NCBI GenBank assembly: GCA_945643635.1 | Contig: CALZFC010000349.1 | Span: 4,568,501-4,632,500 of the forward strand | Direction of reading: 5' to 3' | Length of the DNA stretch: 64,000 nt | DNA from: Allodiplogaster sudhausi | Taxonomy: Eukaryota > Nematoda > Chromadorea > Rhabditida > Diplogasteridae | Shown: piece after piece, positions 61,141 through 64,000 of the stretch | Position numbering within the stretch: the first letter of the stretch is position 1 | How the letters are laid out: each line of letters starts with the position of its first letter | The notes under the pieces: generated by a model | Database searches by the model: none | What the model was told of the DNA's origin: nothing | The model's input: the letters and a program-made list of their open reading frames with translations, nothing else | Translations under genes and position numbers: made by a program

Positions 61141-62613
61141 ACAGTTAAAGCTAGAGAAAACAAAGAAGAGGTTAGGTAAGAGATGTACAAACAGAGATGC
61201 GACTCCGTCTCGGGGTGCCTGTATATTCTCTGCTTGTTGTGGGGGCGGGAGGATGTACAATTCACTTCTCATCCAACCATCGCTGCTACTCTGCTGCCTT
61301 CTCGTTTGGCAGCTTTGTGAAACTAAGTATTAGCCACTTATTATTTTTTTTTTCTTTTTTACATGGAAATGTTTTTAGGAATTCAATTTTCGTTATTAAG
61401 ATTATATTTAAAATTCTTTGGGGGAGCGCGAGAGCTTTTTCTTAGACCAATTTTTGAATATATTTCTTATTATTCAAAATTTTTTATGTATTCTAGCCGA
61501 ACGGTTGTCATATGCCTCTGATATAAATGTACCGAAAATGTTTGGATTGTGATTGATGATGATTCATTTGCCACCATGGCTAAGCTGCCGCGTGGTGGTG
61601 TGAGTCCGAATACAGGGTGATGTCTGGTGTAAATAGCAGGGCATAGGTTCGAGCAAACAAGACACTTTCGTGAGAGAGAAAAAAGAGAGAGAGAGACTCC
61701 GGAAGAGTTTTTCTTTTCTTTTCTCGCCCGACGACCTAAGGTCTTCAGTGTGTGTTCTCTGGCTTCGACTCATAATAGAAGTTAGACGGGACCTCTTCCT
61801 CCTCCGCTCCTTCCTGGCACCCGTCGAAGGCTCACTTTTCGGGTGCCCACAACCTCGTTTTCGTTCTCTCTATATCTTTCTCTCTTTCTCTCTCTTTCTC
61901 TTTCTCTCTCTATCTTTCTCTCTTTCTCTCACTCTCTTTCATTCTTTCTCTCTCTCTCTCTCTCATACCATCTCCGTATTCTTTCCGTAGTCAACAAGTG
62001 GAACCCCTTCACTATTTCCCGAGTCCGTTTCACGCCTTTCACAAGGTAAGAGTCTCTGGCCTCGAAATCTCCTTTCATCTTGATAGACAAACAAGTATCC
62101 GGGTACATTTGCTTTCGCTCAATATAAGTGCACGCGAATATTTTGGCATTTTTGTGAAAGGAAAGGTGTGCGACGAAATATATGAAGGCACTACGCAGTA
62201 TAAGAGCAAAAAGTAACTTGATTAGCCGCCTTTTACTTACATGGCCTCTTTTCCGGTTTCTGAAAAAGACATCAGAAGGAATGCGGAAAGAAGTTGCGAG
62301 TCGTTTCAAGACTATATTTCATTTGACTTTCAATAGCTCGAAAGAGCAGCATTATAACGACCCCTTCATGCAGCCATTCACTCGTTCCTTCTCTTCGCAT
62401 TTTGCAACTTGCTTTTGTATTATTCTGTTTGACAAAGGTTAAATCGGGCTCATCCGAATGAATCTCTGGCTGGTTCTTTCTTCAGCAAGCAAGCATTGGA
62501 GAGGCTCTGAGCCTCCTCGCGGCACTGTTTAATACTTGGCAGAAAGCTTCTCCTAAGAAGAGAGAGAGAGAGAAAGAGAGAAAGAGAGAGAGAAAGAGAG
62601 AGTGAAAGAGAGC

Positions 62614-62658
<45 letters not shown>

Positions 62659-64000
62659 AGTAAGATTATGCTGAGGAGAAATAGCAACGTTGTGGTAAAT
62701 AGTATTGTTGTGTGTGTGCATTATACAGTGCAGTCAGGAGAGGAAACAGAGATAGATCAAAGCATTGAAATCGTTGACAATGTTGCCTTATTGTCTCATA
62801 ATTTTGTTTGTACATAGTGTCTAAAGACACAATTGTCTGGACCAATGTACTTCATGTTTCCGCTGCAAAAACACGAATAGTGCTATAATATCCGTAAGTG
62901 AAGATAAGGTAAGTCAAAGAACTATTTAATTATTTATAATATTTTTGTCATCATTACGATGTACTTAGAGGGATAAGTGTGATTTTTTTCAAGAGCGATG
63001 CCCTTCGTCTAACTTTGCTGACAGTGCATTCATAACGCATTAAAGTACTGATATCGAGCTTCAAATATTCACAGGTGCGATACTTAGAGTCGAACAGAGA
63101 TGCACGCGGCCCCGGCCCTACTGCCGGCTGGCCCAAATTTTCAAGGCCCTCTAGGGCATGGCGCCAACCTATGGTCCAGCCCTGAGCCCCATTGGACTCG
63201 TTTTTCGCAAATGTGTAAGCGAACATGCTCATGACCGACTGAACTCTTATTGATCATGAGTAATATTGCAGTTCAGCACTCACTCAGATACACACTTTCG
63301 TCATCTTTGCCGTGGCGGGATGCGCAAGATATTGTTGATCTTGTGAGCACTTTCTCTCTCTAACTCTCTATCAATATCTCTCTCTCTCCGCCTCGCTCTT
63401 GATCTCTCTCTCTCTCTCTCCGCCTCGCTCTTGATCTCTCTCTCTCTCCTTCGTGGATTGAGAACGTTCTCTTGCTCCACCATCGATCTCTCTCGCTCTG
63501 AGAGCGATTAATGATCATGAAATTCCGTTCCTTCTGACGCAGCCGTCACAATCTGCAAACTACATAAGGAGCAGCAATAGAGCTGATTCGACTAAATATT
63601 TCTTCCAATTCTCTTAACCTTCACTAGACATTTTAAACAGTCGAAAGAAATTGTTTTATTTGATGTCTTCATTCTTTTCACACAAAAAATATTTGCAGAG
63701 GGATGCAAATATAGCCATGATGCGTTTGCAGAATTTCATAAGGCTGGTTCCTTCGTAGCGCTCCTCTTCGTTGCCCCAATTTTTCCCACTTTACCAACCC
63801 CCACCCCCCCCCCCCTTCTGAACCCCCCTGTCCTTAACCCTCCGTTCGTAAGGTGATTACCTTTTAGTAACCTCCCTCCCCCGTCTTACCTCAAAAATGG
63901 CTTTCTTGAAGCCTTCTCTTCGCTCTCCAGCCCGACGCCGCTGCACGAATATGGCGCACGCTTCTCAGGTTTCGCCCGCTCTCCGCTCCCTCCGCTCCCT
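60507..64000. other. Gene-free stretch with microsatellites
   Basis: No exon is supported. Simple repeats occur at about 61105-61142 (GA), 61860-61970 (CT), 62560-62656 (GA) and 63345-63500 (CT, with two copies of a CGCCTCGCTCTTGATCTCTC unit). A C-run of about fourteen lies near 63805. The short open segments between them show no recognisable domain. Confidence 0.5.

Overview
This window is invertebrate nuclear DNA. Host exons are small and separated by GT-AG introns, there are no prokaryotic operons, long (GA)n/(CT)n microsatellites occur throughout, and several classes of DNA transposon are nested in and around a tandem family of membrane-transporter genes. The phylum cannot be fixed from sequence alone. 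Three layers can be read. LAYER 1, host genes: a Spinster-like major facilitator (MFS) gene family in tandem on the + strand. Copy A (20.4-24.4 kb) is nearly complete but has lost one 3' splice site. Copy B (26.9-46.9 kb) is spliceable throughout, and its seventh resolved intron holds a 15.5-kb virus-like element. A scrambled remnant lies at 47.2-48.5 kb and further remnants at 52.4-55.3 kb. Copy C (58.0-60.5 kb) lacks six internal exons and carries a local deletion plus a 50-bp tandem duplication. LAYER 2, mobile elements: (i) a complete Polinton/Maverick at 29223-44696, with about 454-bp terminal inverted repeats that look essentially identical; (ii) a Mutator-like (MULE) transposon at 48576-52357 with a perfect 9-bp target duplication and terminal repeats built from tandem minisatellites; (iii) a 2.65-kb foldback palindrome at 55295-57947 flanked by TTAA, with a paralogous empty site at about 53780; (iv) hairpin MITEs of at least three families; (v) a 1.78-kb insertion inside a compound microsatellite at 9.07-10.84 kb; (vi) tRNA-like SINE fragments. 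LAYER 3, simple sequence: 0-20 kb is almost gene-free and dominated by GA/CT arrays, minisatellites and a diverged 2.1-kb segmental duplication; 60.5-64 kb is similar. POLINTON ORGANISATION: the minus strand carries, in transcription order, a protein-primed family-B DNA polymerase (21 predicted exons, continuous frame of about 1,406 codons), an A32-like packaging ATPase, a small basic/hydrophobic protein, a Gln-rich protein of unknown role, a DDE integrase with a C-terminal chromodomain, a small two-helix membrane protein, a candidate penton-like protein, a basic core-like protein, the double-jelly-roll-type major capsid protein, a small protein, an adenain-like cysteine protease, a C2H2 zinc-finger protein and a Ser-rich/CxxC protein. 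A previously unnamed two-exon 69-codon gene is transcribed divergently from the polymerase, with 36 bp between the start codons. Replication, integration, packaging and capsid genes are all present and open, so the element looks recent and potentially autonomous. The most unusual observations are the intron-rich polymerase beside a nearly intronless structural cluster with TAATG/ATGA overlaps, tRNA-like units in the Polinton ends, the satellite-seeding MULE termini, and the giant TTAA palindrome with its empty site.
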